A DNA stretch of 64,000 bases, taken from assembly GCA_964036295.1 (NCBI GenBank), contig OZ038469.1, forward strand, positions 14,503,591 through 14,567,590, given 5' to 3'. The notes below the pieces were generated by a model, which worked only from the letters and a program-made list of their open reading frames with translations, had not been told where the DNA came from and did not search any database. The stretch is from Plumapathes pennacea. Lineage: Eukaryota; Cnidaria; Anthozoa; Antipatharia; Myriopathidae. A program made the translations under genes and the position numbers. Positions 33,405-45,623 of this stretch are shown in pieces. Every line of letters starts with the position of its first letter. Positions within the stretch are counted from its first letter, which is position 1.

Positions 33405-34349
33405 CTTTGCTCTGCTGTGACGAAGGGTTAACGTTTTAAACTTCAGCCAGCACACTCTACATGGCGTTCGCTGCACCCACATCAACCGTACGTCGATAAG
33501 TTGTACATTATTCCCACCAGATCGACCAAAACTGGTTCTCAAAAGGACGAGCATTACCATGTAAAACAAATTGTATATAAAGTTCTCTCTTTTTCAATCA
33601 CCGATGCAATAAAAACCTGCACAGCACTGGCAAAAAGAAATCTAAGGTAAATAATAACTTTGTTTCCGGGGTGCTGTGTAAATAATGCCTTTTTTACGTA
33701 TTGTACATTATTGTAACTTGAAAAACAGTCATCTAAAATGTTCGCCTTCATTCTTTTGTCCGTTACGTTCAAATATTGTCCTAATAAAAGTGTGTCGTTT
33801 TTTGCTAGCGATTCAGGGCTATTCTTTTCACGCAATACAATCGTTAACTGCAGCTAAAGAAAGTTCTCTTTTCAACTGAATGCGGCCTTGTCACTTTATC
33901 TTATCGATGAAAACGAAACTACATGTTTGTAGCAGGTAAAAAAGGGGGGCGCAAATTCGTTAAGGGCGGAAAGTACGGTATAAATGTTTCCACGGTTACA
34001 AACCTCAAACAAAATTATTTTGGGACTGGTATGTATATGTGCATGTATATATGTTTGTATATGAATGTACGTATAAAAATATGTGCTCTGGGTCGCTTAT
34101 TTAATTTTGGGACCTCAAGGAAGGGCGCTTATTAGAGACAGGCCGCTTAGTTAATTTGCAACATTTTTGAAGAACATTTAAAAAATATCACTTTAACAAT
34201 AAACTGCCACAAAGATAAAGACTTCGACAATACACTGCAACTCGGTCTACATGTGGTAGCGCATAATGGTAGCGGCAAATCAGAGCGCGCGAAAAGCACT
34301 ATTCACTTGTGTGGTATATACTAATAGCTATTAGGATAATTTCAAACTA
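33405..34349. other. Spacer between convergent receptors 3 and 4
   Basis: No gene was recognised. A dispersed-repeat fragment with GGGCGCTTATTAGAGACAGG lies near 34120-34150. Polyadenylation-type AATAAA words occur at about 33608 and 33783. Confidence 0.5.
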
Positions 34350-35375
34350 TCACAGTGTAGTTTCCGTGGTCCTACTTCGGCGCGAGCGCCTGCACTGCTC
34401 ATTCTTTGGTCTCCCATGGCAACAAACACTCGCCCCAGCTCCCGCAAAACGCCGCAATCCGAGCCGAACAAATGTCCGTCTCATCTCCGCGTCCCGAAAG
34501 GCGTACACAAAAGGATTTACGGCACTGTTAGTGTAATGCATCCATTTCACGAAGTCGACCAGCCACATTAGCACGGATCCCCGAGGCAGAGACGACTCGA
34601 AAAACGTCGCTGTGAGGTTCAAGGCGAAAAATGGCAGCCAAGCGACGAAAAACAGCCCAGTGATAATGGCGAGTGTAATGGCCGTCCTGCTCTCCGTGCG
34701 CATTCGAGATTTCTTGCTTTTCACTTCGGTTATTAAGTCGTTGTTTGGAATTGAAGCCCTTGGCAGTCGTTTTGTCAGTTGCTTGGCAATTTTGAAGATA
34801 CCTATATACATCCAAGTGATGACCATTACAGGAATAACGAAACCAAGGGTGAAGAGCACGGGCACGTATATATTCCTGAGCGTGAACCTGAGCTGAACTG
34901 GAAAGACAGAGGCAAGCATGGCAGAAAACAACCAGCAAAAGAGGATAGTTCCGGTGTAAACGCGAGACGGGAGACTTTCGTGCTGAAATGGTCGAGAAAC
35001 TGCAATAAATCTGTCGATGCTGACGACTGTCAAGTGTAGCACTGAAGTTAGCGCGCTAAAAATGTCAAAGCTAACGAAGAACAGGTAAAATGGATCTTGG
35101 CTTGCTCCAATTTTCAAAGCGACGATACAAATCCACAGAGGAAGGGAGACTATTCCAACTAGAAAGTCCGAAATGGCTAAGCTCATCAGAAACGTGTATC
35201 CTCTTCTCCGCAAGCGAGGATTATGCCTCAACGCCGCGACGACCAAAATGTTACCCGAAACGATGAGAATTGCCAAAACCACGGAGAAGAGCATGAAGGC
35301 GTAGACATAGAGACTCGGTCTCTCTTGTGTTGTTCCTTTCTCTGTTGTGTTTCCAAGCGTTGTATTCTTATCCAT
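34350..35375 (-). CDS. Class A GPCR 4, amine-like, intronless
   Basis: The product has 341 residues on the minus strand. The N-terminus has NTT glycosylation sites at 4 and 9. Anchors are SGNILVVAAL, LAISDFLVG, Asp3.32 in SFDIFSALTSVLH, a true DRF at the end of helix 3, AWLPFF in helix 6 (Phe6.51 and Phe6.52 as in aminergic receptors), Trp7.40 and Tyr7.43 in KWMHYTNS, and NPFVYAFRDAEMRRTF. Position 3.25 is Tyr. Unlike the other six, loop 3 (FFESSLPRGS) has no Cys pair. The C-tail is Arg-rich with CC, a possible palmitoylation site. It is convergent with receptor 3 and parallel to receptor 5, with which it shares helix-6 and helix-7 wording. Confidence 0.93.
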   Translation of the reverse strand: MDKNTTLGNTTEKGTTQERPSLYVYAFMLFSVVLAILIVSGNILVVAALRHNPRLRRRGYTFLMSLAISDFLVGIVSLPLWICIVALKIGASQDPFYLFFVSFDIFSALTSVLHLTVVSIDRFIAVSRPFQHESLPSRVYTGTILFCWLFSAMLASVFPVQLRFTLRNIYVPVLFTLGFVIPVMVITWMYIGIFKIAKQLTKRLPRASIPNNDLITEVKSKKSRMRTESRTAITLAIITGLFFVAWLPFFALNLTATFFESSLPRGSVLMWLVDFVKWMHYTNSAVNPFVYAFRDAEMRRTFVRLGLRRFAGAGASVCCHGRPKNEQCRRSRRSRTTETTL

Positions 35376-37246
35376 CGGTAACGTTTGCTACTTGGAAATT
35401 TCTTTGGGTTCGTCGATTCTTCGCCGGAGCTTGCAAACGTTCTGCATTTGAAAACGTGGTGTACCCAGGTTTTATACGCGGAAAAGGACAAATATCAAAC
35501 CACAACGCGGAGATATTTGATGAAATGTTAGAGTTTGAATTCAGGCTAATGGTTTTTCTATACTTATTGTTTGTAATGCAAACAACAGGCTCAGCTGACC
35601 TCGAGGGTGTCTATTCTGATGCGGGTTGAGCCAATCTCAATGAAATCGTACGATGTTGATAACTATTATGGGAACGTATCACTGGGCAACATGTGTTAGT
35701 AAAGTTATCCGATTAGTTGGCTCAGGGGTGTAAAGCTTTATTTGATTTCATTTTAAACTTCTTATTCCGGTCAGAAGAGCCAGCCACTGTCTCCCTAATG
35801 ATCGCTTTAATTGTTCAAATGTCGCGAATTCATCATAAGCTTGTGTTTTACGGATCAATGAAAAGTGCCGCCACCTCCTTAAGTAACCACGGCAGACGGG
35901 AAATTGATTCATGTCACCCGAAAGAGAGTACCGCCTAAAAGGTTTGGCAGTTGCTCCGAATGAATTAATGAACAACGACGGCTGTTATACAAAGGAATCC
36001 TGTAGAAGCGACAAAACTTGCAGAAATAATGCAAAGTAACAAACAATAAAAGCAAAAGCGTGTTTTCTAGGAATTCTTGCTTTTCTTTTTTTTTTTTGAG
36101 GCAGACATACCGTTTAAAAAAATTGTTTCCCTACGCCAACGACAAACAGCAGAATAAAACCTTTCCGACAGTTTATCTAGCTTCATAGTTTAAAAAAAAA
36201 ACACTTCTCTTTTCTCTTTAATAATTTCAAATAGTCGTATTTGTTGACCATACCATCTGTTTTATCGATGAACAGTCTTCCTGTGGTCCCTAACTGAAAA
36301 TGACATATCTGATGTATTCCCTGAACATTAATCGAATCGACCAAAGGCGAGTAAAAATCGTGTAGAAGTAGGCTTTACAAGCGAAGAAAGAACAGGATTT
36401 CAGTCTCCTCAGTTTGCAATTGAAGTCCTTTTACTAATTTACATAAGTCGACAAGCTGGGGAAGTTGGCTTTTTAATAACTTGGCTTCATCAATGCGGGT
36501 TTGATTAGCAATTCTAATATTTTTGTTCATATAGATGTATTTTTAATTATGGTCGAAAAATGGTGCTGAAACGCCTCGGCAAACAAACAAACAACACAAA
36601 AAACGAAACGAAAACGAAACATAAAAATGAATAAATAGAAGCCATTTTAGAGGTACAAAAGTGGCTTCTCGGACATTTTTGTGACTGGGAGAAATTCGAC
36701 TGAAAAGAAAGGCCGTTGTTAAACTCGCTTTAAAACTGTCAAGGTATACCCTTAGTGTTTGAAATGGATGATTTGAATTAGTTTTCAAATTCAGTTTGTA
36801 TATATTTTGACACGCTTTGTAAAATAAAAATGTTGTGCCCATAATGCTGTTCGGCACGCCACATTCGATGACGTCACTGACAAGCCCCAAATATTTGTCA
36901 GCGGTCTCTCGACTTGGACAGCCTCGCTGCAGTGTGCCCGACGAACAAAGATACCAAAATCTGTTTTTGACAAGCTAACAATTTTATTTTATTTTAAAAA
37001 GACCGCTATGTCACCGTGGCTTAACAAATGTGATCGCTTTGTTCTTATTTTTAACTAAGAAAGCGGTCATAAAGTTTTGATGCAGGGCCCGCCCAAAATA
37101 AGGCTTCAAAAAAGCAAAAATGAATAAGTATCAAAATAAGCAAAAATGCAAACAAAAAAATTAAACTAAACGAGCAAAGCCTCTTCCCAAACAATGAGTA
37201 GATCTATCCTGTTTAAATCATAAAATTATTTAGAAAAAATATATAA

Positions 37247-37426
37247 ACAATAAACTACTTTTGGCGAGGAAATATGCACGGATAATTGTCCGAGGATATT
37301 ATCTGTTCCGAGAAGCGAACAGTTGCCCGAGAGCGAAGCTCGAGGGCAACTGTGAGCTTCGAGGAACAGATAATGTCCAAGGACAATTATCTGTGCATAT
37401 TTCCGAAGCCAAAAGTAGTTTATTGT
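37247..37426. mobile_element. 180-bp foldback element
   Basis: ACAATAAACTACTTTTGGC at the left is mirrored by GCCAAAAGTAGTTTATTGT at the right. Inside, GGATAATTGTCC, ATTATCTGTTCC and ACAGTTGCCC are likewise paired, so the whole element can fold into one hairpin with a GAGCGAAGCTC tip. Confidence 0.88.
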
Positions 37427-37638
37427 CTTTATTATCCTTCAAATATTTCCTCTCGCAGCGCAAATAACGGCGCGGAAACTGTGAAGTTTTTAGTGCTCTC
37501 TGGAACTGCTTTTTGACCAATAAATTGATGCTCTCCTCAGTAGTCATCTTGTAATGATTTTTGTGACTAAACAAATAGAACTGTGTTCGGATATTGTCAA
37601 CAAACAGCGTTAGTTCACCAGGCGGGGGTTATTCGCTG

Positions 37639-37666
37639 ATAACGTCCGCTCACGAGCGGACGTTAT
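37639..37666. repeat. 28-bp perfect palindrome
   Basis: ATAACGTCCGCTC, then AC, then GAGCGGACGTTAT. The arms are 13 bp and exactly complementary. The function is unknown. It may be a remnant of the neighbouring foldback family. Confidence 0.85.
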
Positions 37667-40147
37667 TCGGTCACGTGTCACGATTCTACCAATCACGCGC
37701 GGGAGGAAATATTTGATGGGTCATAAATATATATATTTAGAAAAAAAAATTCTTTTGGGTTAAAAATTTTAATAGTTTTGATGAAAACTCGCAATGGATG
37801 ATATAGCGAACGATCGTCGGTAGTTATAGTATTCTAATTTCGTGCCGACATGAAATCAATCAGTGTGTCGATCGATTCTCAAAATTTATTTCCTGATAAA
37901 TAACTACACTAAGAACATTAGTTCACCGATCGATCTATTAGCGGGAAAAAAAAGCTTCTCTTAATTTCTTCATTAAACGCCCGGTTCCACACTGTCGAAG
38001 TTTTAATAAACGTCGAGGAGGATTTAGTAAATTAGAAAATGCTTGAGAGTTCGCCGAAGCTACTTTTAAAAATGCCATTTCTCTCTGCATGATGAAACTT
38101 GAAGACGAAGCGTGCACTAACTTTATACTGACATCAGATATTGATAACTGAATAGATAACAGCACGATAGAAAAATCTAGCATTTATTAGCATGTTTTAC
38201 AATTTAGAACAGTAGAATCTGTAAAATGATAATTTGAAACATACGACAACTGCCGTGCACTGAGGCTCCGATTCCACCACCTAAATGAAGACAAACTTTG
38301 ATAATCCTTAAAAAAAAAGAATATTTATACGCATTTATTTATACCCAAGAAAATTAATCAGGAATACTGGAACTTTCAGTTTTTTTCCCATTCATTATTA
38401 AATATGTATTGATTGTAGTGGTTCCTTTTAGTACGGTTTATTCATCTTTTTGAAAGCTGTCTCTTTGCAGAAAGGGGATAATGAGGATTTGGTTGAAATT
38501 TAACAGATTTTGACAGAAGTCTAGTGCTAATTATTCAGCTGCTGAGAACTATATTTTCTAGTGTATACTGCTGTACTAACCCGTCAACACAACGAAATTG
38601 CGCCATTCAGATCGCGAAGAACTCAAAGAAAGTCACCTTTTCGAGTGTGGATATCCAAAACAAAATAGATACCGTATAATTTTGTATAAACATTTTTTCA
38701 TTTCCACTCTAAGAGCAAACAGTTAATTAATTCACTGCCTTAGGCCAAATGAAAGCTATATATATATATAAGCTCTAGTATAATTCTAGCAGCAATAATC
38801 ACTTTCACCTCATGAACTGTGAAATGAAAGGTGTGGCCACTCAAATGAAAGCTCTTAATTCATTCATTCATTTTGACGGCAGTGTTCGTTGTTAGCCGTT
38901 TAATCTGGACGGCGATACATTGCGGTGACAAGGCTTAATTAAAGGCACAATTACTTCCCCTAACTTTTAGAGTGGTTATCAAGAAAATGTGGTCCATCTG
39001 ATGCAATGGCTTCTTTCATTAAAACATTGCTTTTTGACTGTGCGTGGTTTTCATAATTCACGATTAGGAAATTTCGTCTTCGATCGTTTTCTTTCTAATG
39101 ACAAATCCAAATAAAAGAAGAAACACGGTAAACCGCCTTTCAACAGCCTCGTCACATCTTAAATTATATCATTTAGAGGACAATAAAGCACCTGCTGTTC
39201 TTGCACAATTACGAAATAAACCGTTCTGCTTTCAGATCCCATGAGTCGCCCAGCCCGAGGGGAAAGTCCAGAAACTACTCCAATATTAAATTTCGTTTCA
39301 AGGGTGGAACTGAAGTCGCTGACGCAATTGAACCGACAGAGTCGGGCATTGATCCCCCAAAAGAGGTGACTCCACCTGCAGCGCTTAACCACTTCAAACC
39401 TTCTCTTTTTCAGTTTTTCTTGCCTAATTTTCACTCGCAAATATTTCCATAATTTTAACAAATCATGTATATAAACCACATACAATTTTTTGAGACAGAA
39501 CGTTGCCCGTTCACTCGAGCGTTTGCAAGGCCGACTTGTATCGTTTGCTTCAGTCGGATGCAAACTTCATACAACAAGTTTTTGGCCGAGAATGTCACTT
39601 AGGCTTGAAAAATTTTTACAAAAAATCCTTCGACGTTTTCTTTAAAAGAAGGCCGCATCAGAAGAGACGAGGGCTAAAGAGTTCGACACTGGCAATGCTG
39701 AAGTAACTAAGACAAATCTGCAGAACCTTCAGTCGGATAGTTACAAGTTTATCAGCACAAAACCAGACCTTAAGTCCGACGCAATAATGTATATGTCCTG
39801 CGCCAGTCTACATCAGTTCATAGTCCAGAAACAACTTCTTGAAGCACGCAGATGATCGAGACTATAAAGATCTTCCACACTGACTTGTCTCTGTCAACTA
39901 TCCAAAAAATAAACATGCTGGATCTCGATGCATTTTTCTGTGTATTCTGAGACGTTTGTGGGCTCATGGCTTACACAAGATGATAGCTAGATCTCCCAAG
40001 AATCTCCGTCCAAGAGTTTAAACAGTAAACAAACATGACCTCCGCCATCAGAATGTACTCACTCAGACAATTCGTTTGATTGGCCACCCATGGTTTGTTT
40101 CATGGGTTGAAAGGGCTGTCATCAGGTCAAACAAGGCTGAATGCAAG

Positions 40148-41215
40148 TTAGATTTCGTTTTTCTTCGTCGTTCTCTCACGCAGCGCCATCGAGCTATTAC
40201 AGCTACGTTTACTGGCCCCGCGCACCAAATTTCTAAGTCTGCACGCTTTACAAAGCGGCCCTAGCAACCTCACAAATGTTTTTCTCATCTCCATGTCGCG
40301 GAAAGTGTAAACGATCGGATTTACTGCGCTGTTGCAGTAATGCATCCATTTGACGAAATCGACGAGTCGGTCGATTCCAGGCGGAGATGGAAGACACTCG
40401 GAGCAGTAGAGAAAAAACATGTTGAGCACAAAAAAAGGAAACCAGCAAATGAAAAAGAAGCTAGAGATGAAGGCAAGAGTCATGGCCGTTCTCCGTTCTC
40501 TGAGAACGCGGCGAGCCGTGGTGTGATGGCCGTGAATCTCTTGCAGCGTTTCGCCAGGAGCTCGGCGAATGAGCGTTCGGGCGATCCGGAAAACAGTGAT
40601 GTTTACGCAAATGATTAACACTAGCGGGCAGATGAAAGAAGCGGCGAAAAGAATCACGCCATAGATCTGAAATGGATTCATCTTTAGCTGCAACAGGTGT
40701 TGACGCGTATACACACCAGGGTATGTAACGGCGATGACAACGGCACTGGTCCACGCGAGACCGATGGCAACGCAGTACGACCGAAACGACAAAATCTGGA
40801 AATAGAACGGCCGCGAGATTGCAAGGTACCGTTCGATGCTAACGGCAGCCAAGTGGAAGATCGAAGCACAGGCGCTGAAGATGTCGAAGCAGTTGTAGAA
40901 GATCTGCAGGGCTTGGCTAACTCCCCAGGCTCGGAGATTGCCGTAGATGCGAATCGGTAACGCCATCGTGCCTACTAGTAAGTCGGAAATGGCGAGACTG
41001 ACTAGAAACATGTACGTTCCTCGGCGAAGACGATGGTTGATGGCGCACGCAGCCACCACCAGTCCATTGCCGTGAATAATGGTCAACATCAATAGAACGT
41101 TGAAAACAACCCAAACTAGTTCGTTTGAGGATAGTGTATTATCCACCGCTGCCGATGAGCCCAGGGAACCTTTATTGCTCGCATTCTTGAGCAGGTAACT
41201 CGCAGAGTAGTTCAT
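40148..41215 (-). CDS. Class A GPCR 5, amine-like, intronless
   Basis: The product has 355 residues on the minus strand. Glycosylation sites are NYS (2) and NAS (11). Anchors are HGNGLVVAAC, LAISDLLVG, Asp3.32 in CFDIFSACASIFH, ERY, and CWFPFF in helix 6, the only cluster member with the canonical CWxP Cys. Trp7.40 and Tyr7.43 sit in KWMHYCNS, followed by NPIVYTFRDMEMRKTF. Position 3.25 is Gln and the loop-2 disulfide is absent. Loop 3 has YCSECLPSPP. Of the seven it most resembles textbook aminergic receptors in helices 3, 6 and 7. The tail is basic and Ser-rich (SKRSCNSS). The ligand is unknown. Confidence 0.93.
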   Translation of the reverse strand: MNYSASYLLKNASNKGSLGSSAAVDNTLSSNELVWVVFNVLLMLTIIHGNGLVVAACAINHRLRRGTYMFLVSLAISDLLVGTMALPIRIYGNLRAWGVSQALQIFYNCFDIFSACASIFHLAAVSIERYLAISRPFYFQILSFRSYCVAIGLAWTSAVVIAVTYPGVYTRQHLLQLKMNPFQIYGVILFAASFICPLVLIICVNITVFRIARTLIRRAPGETLQEIHGHHTTARRVLRERRTAMTLAFISSFFFICWFPFFVLNMFFLYCSECLPSPPGIDRLVDFVKWMHYCNSAVNPIVYTFRDMEMRKTFVRLLGPLCKACRLRNLVRGASKRSCNSSMALRERTTKKNEI

Positions 41216-43488
41216 CGCGGAGACGGCGAAGGAACAAAATCCAATAAAACGTGGCTGCCCACCTTCTTTGTATCTTTCGAAGGACGGAAATTTTCTGAGA
41301 GCCTCAACGAGTTATCTTCTGAAGACCACAACAAAGCTGTAGCCTTGCAGCTGAGCCAACTGTCACTCTCAACACGACAGTATTAGAAGACCCATCATTA
41401 TGACATTGCATGCAGATATTTAATAATCTTTCACATGCGACATTGTTTATTATAAATTTTTAAAACCAACTCGGTTAATTTTGCAGGAGGATTAGAGACA
41501 AAGATAATTACAGCGACAGAAAAACAATCTTTTGAATTAAAAAGAAAACGAAAATTCGCAGAGCAATTTGCCATCAACATGGTGGTAGCTTCATTGATCG
41601 CTAAAATTAAATTAGTCAATCTAATGAAAAGACTCGATGGATTGAAGTAGCTTAGTGTTCTTATATCGGAGCTCCGGGAAATGAAATTTTTCGCGTAATT
41701 CATTAGGCGGTTATAAGTTATGAGTGGCTTCCTTTTCAGCTAAACAACAGTGCGACTTACAAAAAAAACGCTTTTGTAATCGCAACAAGACATTTAATAT
41801 GATTTCAATCTGTAAAGCACACTGTAAGTTCCGGATTGGCTGGTCGGGACTCACGAAAAAACCAGACGTTTATGATTGGTCCTTGTGTGACGTTATCATT
41901 AAGGTAATCTAAATGAAACTCGATAAATATGTAATGTTCCTTTTAATGAGTTTTACCATCGTGAGTCTACAAAAATACTTTCGGGATTTGTATATTTACG
42001 TTTTATTCTCATCTTATATTTCGCAATGTTCTAAAATATGAAAATTAAAGCCAAGCGAAGCAAAACTAAAAGAGAAATCATCGCCTCAAAGATTCGGTAA
42101 TAATGCTTGGAACAATATTGTGTATCGTCCACTTGTGTTTTTTCCAAAATAAACGATTTTGACACACAATCTCGTTTCCAGAGCCAAGCCAAGCTAAACA
42201 CACACACAAAACGAAACTCACCGCATCAAGGATTCAGTAATAACGCATTCAACAATATTGTGTTTCTCCCACATGTATATTTTTTCAAAGACACACTCTC
42301 TTTTGCAGAGCCCGAGTTTAGCTCGGCCAGCGATCACATTAAGAAAAAAAGAGACCCACTTGCTTACCGTCAGGGTGGTAGTGGGGATAGCTTATGTCAG
42401 TGAACCGAAAGACTGTCATAAGTGCTGGCGTAGAAGTTCTCAAACCATAATCGCAATGAATCTCTCATTATGACCGGAGAAGAAGATACTTTGACATAGA
42501 GGAAAAAGATGAAGTGATTTGACCGCCAACACTTACACCAGCTGCACAACTGACATAAAGACGCCATAATTAAGAACCTGTCGCATTAATTAAAGATCAT
42601 TTTTTTTCCCTTCATTACCAGAATAAAGAACCTGTAGTGGGCAATATCGACATGAAATATTGTTCTACCTGAATTTAATGATGCGACTGAATACATTAAT
42701 GGTTGAATTGACAGACTTAGAACAAAAACTGGTCTGAAAATACTGTTGATATTCATCATAGAAGTATTTTTCTCCGGCTTATTCGTTTTAGTTGCTTCCT
42801 CTTTTGTTGCTAAAGGACGGGCTTAAATCAACGTGGAAACTTCAAACTGCTACTGAGCTGTCAAATGAAACTTAAATGTGTGAGCTGTCAATGACATTCT
42901 AATAACAGTGTCCATGTTGTGTTGAGTGGTCTTCATCGATTTTTGAATTTATGAGCTTAAATTACACAAAAGAAAACCGGCAATGAGAGAATACAAAACT
43001 TATCCAAACGAATCGAACTAAGACATGGGAAAAATGCCCCCTCGTTAACTTAGTACCTTTCCAAAGATCTTCTGGGTCGATGATTGCTATGTCAGTCAAA
43101 TCGAGAAATGTTTGATTCAGACTACAATTTGTTAAAAAGACTGCTTAGACGTTGGTCAAGTGGCCGGAACGAGACATCCTTTGTTTTACATTGATTAAAA
43201 AAAAGTCTCTCTAACTTGTCATGTCAAATTACTTCCGCACTGCCTTGTGTCTTACACAAGAAAAGGATCTCACTAAAGTATCAATACCAAGGAATAAAAG
43301 AAACCGATGTCTTTGTAAGTGGTTTACACTGAGATCGCTAAAACGAGATCGATCCGAGAACAGCAGTGAGATCGGTACCGATATTGGCGCATCCCGCGTC
43401 CAACAGGCCTTTATTTGCTGAGGACTCCGCCTTCGCCGGAACAGCGCTCAGATCTGATACGAAACGGCGCAAAAGCAGCAACACAACG
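41216..43488. other. Spacer between divergent receptors 5 and 6
   Basis: This is the shared 5' region of two divergently transcribed receptors and may hold both promoters. A diverged tandem duplication occupies 42050-42317. No gene was recognised. Confidence 0.5.
42050..42317. repeat. Diverged tandem duplication of about 135 bp
   Basis: The order CCAAGCGAAGC, ATTCGGTAATAATGC, AACAATATTGTGT, CACTTGT, GACACACAATCTC, CAGAGCC is followed by a second copy in the same order with changes (CCAAGCTAAAC, ATTCAGTAATAACGC, AACAATATTGTGT, CACATGT, GACACACTCTC, CAGAGCC). It is located upstream of receptor 6. Confidence 0.75.
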
Positions 43489-44637
43489 ATGGAAAACTTT
43501 TCAGCATCGACAGCCGGAACAATCGGTATCAACTCAGAACAGAAGGGCCTGTCTCGCTCATACATAGCAGCAATAATTTTCATCTGTTTGTACGTCGCAC
43601 TTTCCGTCGTCATAATAGTGGGAAACAGTCTCGTTATTGCCGTGTTTAAAAGCCGCAAAAAGCCACAGCTTCCGATCAACTTTCTACTCACGAGCCTGGC
43701 TCTGAGCGACCTCCTGGTCGGAGCTGTGTCGATTCCCTTTTGGGTTTACAGTTTATCTTGTCCCCATCTAGAGTCGTGCACGCTTTCCAGGGGTTTGCTG
43801 ACGCGCTTCTACCAACCTTTCGACATATTCAGTGCGCATGCGTCTATCATGAGTTTGACAGCCATCAGCTTGGAACGCTACTACGCGATCTCGTGGCCCA
43901 TTCGGCACCGCAACTGCCCAACTAAGTTCTACTACGCCTTAATCTTTGTAATATGGCTGTATGCGTTGAGCATCGCTGCAGCATACAGCTTCATGTTCAA
44001 GCCTCACTTGACCCAGCTTCGAGCCATGCTGGTCTTCATGGCCGGTTTCATCGTTCCACTCGTGACCATCACCATTACGCACACGTGCATCTTCCTGAGT
44101 GTGCGCTCGATGCGATTTCGTAGAAACAACGACCTGGCGACGGAGCTTCGAAAAAATTTGAAGATAGAGCGCAATACGGCGAAGACCGTTGGAATCGTAA
44201 CCGCCTTGTTCGTCTTCGCGTGGCTTCCATTCTTCGTCGTTTCCATGCTGCTCACATTCTGTAGATCGTGCATCTCCTCCTCTGGCAGTTTGGTACACGT
44301 GGTCGACTTCGTGAAGTGGATGCAGTACAGTAACAGTGGGGTCAATCCATTCGTGTATGCCTACCGTAACCCGGACGTTCGTCAAAACGTGCTTCGCTTA
44401 ATTTTGGCGCCTTTTCGTAGTGAGAACGGTGGCCGGTTTGACGTAAGAGCCATGTTTCAGTGCGTTCGAGATCAAACCGCGATACACGAGGAAGAACCGC
44501 GGCTAGAACGCGGCAGGAACCGCGCACGCGCTGGGTTGAGAAAGAACTCCTCTCGATTAATCGAACTACAAGTAATGCCTTGGGTACAACAACCTACCGA
44601 ACCAGAGGGAAGCGATACTCAAATGGATGACCCCTGA
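43489..44637 (+). CDS. Class A GPCR 6, amine-like, long C-tail
   Basis: The product has 382 residues from the ATG at 43489. The frame is open upstream to a GTG at 43366, which is not a eukaryotic start. There is a glycosylation site NFS at 3. Anchors are VGNSLVIAVF, LALSDLLVG, Asp3.32 in PFDIFSAHASIMS, ERY, AWLPFF in helix 6, Trp7.40 and Tyr7.43 in KWMQYSNS, and NPFVYAYRNPDVRQNV. Position 3.25 is Thr, while a Cys pair lies earlier in loop 1 (SCPHLESCTL). Loop 3 has FCRSCISSS. The C-tail of about 80 residues is the longest of the cluster, basic and Ser-containing. The YRN start of helix 8 is shared with receptor 7, which suggests these two are sisters. Intronless. Confidence 0.93.
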   Translation: MENFSASTAGTIGINSEQKGLSRSYIAAIIFICLYVALSVVIIVGNSLVIAVFKSRKKPQLPINFLLTSLALSDLLVGAVSIPFWVYSLSCPHLESCTLSRGLLTRFYQPFDIFSAHASIMSLTAISLERYYAISWPIRHRNCPTKFYYALIFVIWLYALSIAAAYSFMFKPHLTQLRAMLVFMAGFIVPLVTITITHTCIFLSVRSMRFRRNNDLATELRKNLKIERNTAKTVGIVTALFVFAWLPFFVVSMLLTFCRSCISSSGSLVHVVDFVKWMQYSNSGVNPFVYAYRNPDVRQNVLRLILAPFRSENGGRFDVRAMFQCVRDQTAIHEEEPRLERGRNRARAGLRKNSSRLIELQVMPWVQQPTEPEGSDTQMDDP

Positions 44638-45623
44638 AACTACAGCAATCACTGACAGGTGAAGCTAATAACCAGGAAAGCTGGATAATATAATTACCAT
44701 ACAACATGCAGCTGATATAGGGTTGTGAGTGACATTGCAGTGCTGATTATAAGATATTATAAGATTGGAAAGTAAATATACATTAGTTCGAGCCACTGTT
44801 CTGATTCTGAGCTGTCGTTATCGCAGTGTTTTCTGAGAAATGCACACGGCTCTTCTATGAAAATAATTTATATCAAAGAAGGAAACGAGGGATCAGGATC
44901 TACACATTTTCGCTTTTTGCCGGCCAAATGAACACAAATATTGTTTACTGTTTTGTGACTCTTTTCCATAGATAATTCGATATCACATTCAAAGAGCGAG
45001 GGTTGGCTAGGACAGACTGCACTACTTAGCCAACCACAAACCAAACCTCGCACTAACCTAGACAAAATGAGTGAAATAAATAATCACAGCTGTGAAACAA
45101 CATCAAAAATAGCCCTGGGTTTCGAATATATGACGGAGATGTGAAATCAGACCAGCAAGATTAGCCTAATGCTATGCCAATGCAATTGACCCTGACCCGG
45201 ACAATTACAGCCAGCCTACTCTGATGCTACTGTTGCAGTGTATACATAACAAGTCAATAAGATAAAACGCCTTGCGTAAACTTCGTAATGCTGTTCCAGA
45301 GTTGAAACCCATTGCTCTTACGCCATGATTCGATGTCCTTAATATATTATGTTGTCTATAGTCATAGAATCTGACAGGATTGGGAACATTTACGACGCAA
45401 GTAACATTTTTAATTTCCTTGACTGTCTTTCTTATACAAACGTAATGTCAAAAACTGAAGAAAAGGATGAAAATCTGGTTGCAGCTGGGTCTTATGGTTT
45501 AATGAGTTATTGTGACGTACATTATGACTCTGCATGCAATTTCTTCATTCTCGTAGGCCAGGAAAGTTACAAATACGGCTGACGTGCAGTGTTACAGATC
45601 GACTGCAACCAATCCAAGTTGAG
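44638..45623. other. Spacer and leader of receptor 7
   Basis: No gene was recognised. TTCTTCATTCTCGTAG at 45539-45554 is a good splice acceptor, so receptor 7 may have a non-coding first exon upstream, and an in-frame ATG at 45534 would then lie in the intron. Confidence 0.5.

Larger units (their letters stand above)
35376..40147. other. 4.8-kb spacer with palindromic elements
   Basis: No gene was recognised. It holds a 180-bp foldback element at 37247-37426, a 28-bp perfect palindrome at 37639-37666 and a short TA microsatellite at about 38758. Open frames at 36543-36890 and 39159-39563 (minus) have no recognisable domain and were not called. Confidence 0.5.

Noticed and set aside
36543..36890. 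115-codon minus-strand frame
   Set aside because: No domain and low-complexity surroundings; it may be part of a dispersed repeat but is not supportable as a gene.
39159..39563. 134-codon minus-strand frame
   Set aside because: No recognisable motif, no splice support, and a competing frame on the other strand; probably chance.
43366..43488. Upstream extension of receptor 6 from a GTG
   Set aside because: GTG is not a normal eukaryotic start, and the ATG at 43489 gives a standard receptor N-terminus. The same logic removes TTG extensions at 20562 and 29044.
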